Assembly (NCBI RefSeq): GCF_030813515.1
Contig: NZ_JAUSUK010000001.1
Span: 62,001 to 126,000 of the forward strand
Source: Rhodopseudomonas julia
GTDB lineage: Bacteria > Pseudomonadota > Alphaproteobacteria > Rhizobiales > Afifellaceae
Direction of reading: 5' to 3'
Length of the DNA stretch: 64,000 nucleotides
A program made the position numbers and the translations under genes. Each line of letters starts with the position of its first letter. Position 1 is the stretch's first letter. Below are positions 62,994-64,000 of the stretch, one piece after another. The notes under the pieces were generated by a model. That model did no database searches. It saw only the letters and a program-made list of their open reading frames with translations, and had not been told where the DNA came from.

Positions 62994-63470
62994 TCAATCC
63001 GCGTTTGCCGATGGCATGACGAGGGTTGGGAATTGATGGCAGACGCTGCAAAAGAGCGTCGAGGGCGCATGCGCCTTGTGGCACTCCGTGCAGTCGATTT
63101 CGCCCAGATGTGACGCGTGCGGATTGGGGCTGACCGTCGTTCGGGCCGCAAGGTCTGCGTAACTGCCGTGGCAGGCGTGGCAGGCGGCATCGGTCGCCGG
63201 CGAGGTGGGCGCCTGCGTGCCATGGCAGTTTTCGCAGGTGACACCCTTTTGCTGATGCAAGGCATCCAAAAAGGCGACCTTGACGGGCGCCAGGAGGCGC
63301 GCGTCCGAACGCGGGGGAACGAGGATCGCGAGGCGCTCCTGCGGCGTCTGCGACGACGCCATAAGAGAGCCCGCGAAAATCGCCTCTCCGGGCATCAGGC
63401 CACCCAAGAGAGAAAAGCACGTCGCGAGGAAGGCGAGCGCGCCCAGCCAGACCGCGGTTCTTTTCCGCAT
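62994..63470 (-). CDS. periplasmic tetrahaem cytochrome c
   Basis: A 158-residue protein with a signal/anchor segment (MRKRTAVWLGALAFLATCFSLLGGL) and four CxxCH haem sites at 79-83, 97-101, 127-131 and 141-145. The compact four-haem arrangement resembles the haem domain of fumarate-reductase flavocytochrome c. ATG 63470 was preferred over 63494 because it starts right at the signal sequence and has GGGGA upstream. The divergent neighbour encodes a Tat-exported flavoprotein; the two may be the electron-transfer and catalytic halves of one periplasmic reductase. Confidence 0.85.
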   Translation of the reverse strand: MRKRTAVWLGALAFLATCFSLLGGLMPGEAIFAGSLMASSQTPQERLAILVPPRSDARLLAPVKVAFLDALHQQKGVTCENCHGTQAPTSPATDAACHACHGSYADLAARTTVSPNPHASHLGEIDCTECHKAHAPSTLFCSVCHQFPTLVMPSANAD

Positions 63471-63718
63471 GATTTCCCCGCTCGCAGGGGGCATGAGCCA
63501 ACCGCCCGCTTCGCGGTCTTCCCCCTGCCCGTTTTATGTGGGGAGGGCCTAAGCTTGTCGCCTGTCTAAAGAGATGTTGCCCTTTGCCGCAGCGTAAGCG
63601 CGCCTTCAGCCCCCCACATCCGATTGTGCAGGGGAAGAAAGGTGCGGACCTCCCCGCCCGGATTTGCCGGGCGCGACGGACGAGGGCCGTGCGTCCCATG
63701 CGCAAGGAGGGCTCAGAT

Positions 63719-64000
63719 ATGTCCGGCACATCGGTTGCCAATCGCCGTGATTTCTTGAAGGCCGCCACAGGAGGTGCTGCAGCGATTTCGCTGGCCGGCT
63801 TCGCTGCAGACAAGGCACTCGCCGCGCCTCCTGAGAAATGGGACGAAGAAGCCGATGTCGTCATCGTGGGTTATGGCGGCGGCGGGGCCGTTGCCGCCAT
63901 CGAGGCGGCAGATCAGGGCGCAGACGTGCTCATCCTGGAAAAGAACCCGTCGGATGCGCATTTCAACAACACCAACGTCTCCGGCGGCCTGTTCATCAGC
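63719..64000 (+). CDS. Tat-exported FAD-binding reductase (fumarate/urocanate reductase-like), 3' truncated
   Basis: The first 94 residues of a flavoprotein. Residues 1-35 are a twin-arginine signal (NRRDFLKAATGGAAAISLAGFAADKALA). Then follows the dinucleotide-binding motif DVVIVGYGGGGAVAAIEAADQGADVLILEKNP and the FAD_binding_2 family block FNNTNVSGGLF. Members reduce fumarate, urocanate or similar enoates in the periplasm, with electrons from a multihaem cytochrome, which is encoded divergently next door. An AAGGAGG ribosome binding site fixes the start. The gene runs off the window, so the substrate cannot be judged. Confidence 0.85.
   Translation, partial: MSGTSVANRRDFLKAATGGAAAISLAGFAADKALAAPPEKWDEEADVVIVGYGGGGAVAAIEAADQGADVLILEKNPSDAHFNNTNVSGGLFIS

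Overview
The window reads as chromosome of a high-GC alphaproteobacterium, most likely of the order Hyphomicrobiales. This is an inference from gene content: an lpiA-acvB operon (lysyl-phosphatidylglycerol synthase plus VirJ/AcvB hydrolase), an rsmB/guaB neighbourhood, a Ppx/GppA-rlmE pair, and a type I secretion operon of alphaproteobacterial style. No species can be named from the sequence alone.

Region 1 (1-1.75 kb) is host flank: the C-terminal tail of an unidentified basic protein and a SAM-dependent methyltransferase, followed by the decayed 5' end of a tyrosine integrase. Region 2 (1763-30784) is a 29-kb genomic island in the 3' end of tRNA-Ser(GCU). Its ends are a 30-bp direct repeat, with GGGTAC repeats phased every 12 bp just inside both ends and an intact integrase beside the tRNA gene. 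It carries a GIY-YIG protein / small conserved protein / Lon-like AAA+ ATPase cluster, a complete type 1 BREX phage-defence operon (brxA-brxB-brxC-pglX-pglZ-brxL), a truncated restriction-like gene, a second 3' integrase fragment, an XRE/ImmA-IrrE metallopeptidase with an unknown partner, an IS21-family insertion and a YaaC-family gene. A 13-bp palindrome, GGAAATCATTTCC, recurs six times in it (one copy with one mismatch).

Region 3 (31-38 kb) is housekeeping: a glutathione S-transferase, RsmB, GuaB, a YceI lipocalin-like protein, RlmE, Ppx/GppA and tRNA-Gln(CUG). Immediately after tRNA-Gln lie a broken integrase and a vestigial one-spacer CRISPR with type I-E-like repeats and no cas genes. 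Region 4 (39-49.4 kb) holds an RND efflux pump with its divergent TetR regulator and likely operator, then acvB-lpiA and a DUF1003 protein.

Region 5 (49.7-62.9 kb) is the most unusual part. It is a tightly packed six-gene operon made of a 1300-residue acidic protein with eight tandem repeats (five exactly 369 bp long), two different type I secretion ABC half-transporters, an HlyD-family adaptor, a response regulator with a kinase-like ATPase output, and a membrane-bound hybrid histidine kinase ending in an Hpt domain. The first ABC protein has lost nearly every catalytic motif. The second keeps Walker A, Walker B and the H-loop but not the signature motif. The logical reading is a dedicated exporter for the repeat protein with its own phosphorelay, which I do not recognise as a described system. 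Region 6 (63-64 kb) has a tetrahaem cytochrome c and a divergent, Tat-exported FAD protein that runs off the end; together they resemble a split flavocytochrome c reductase.
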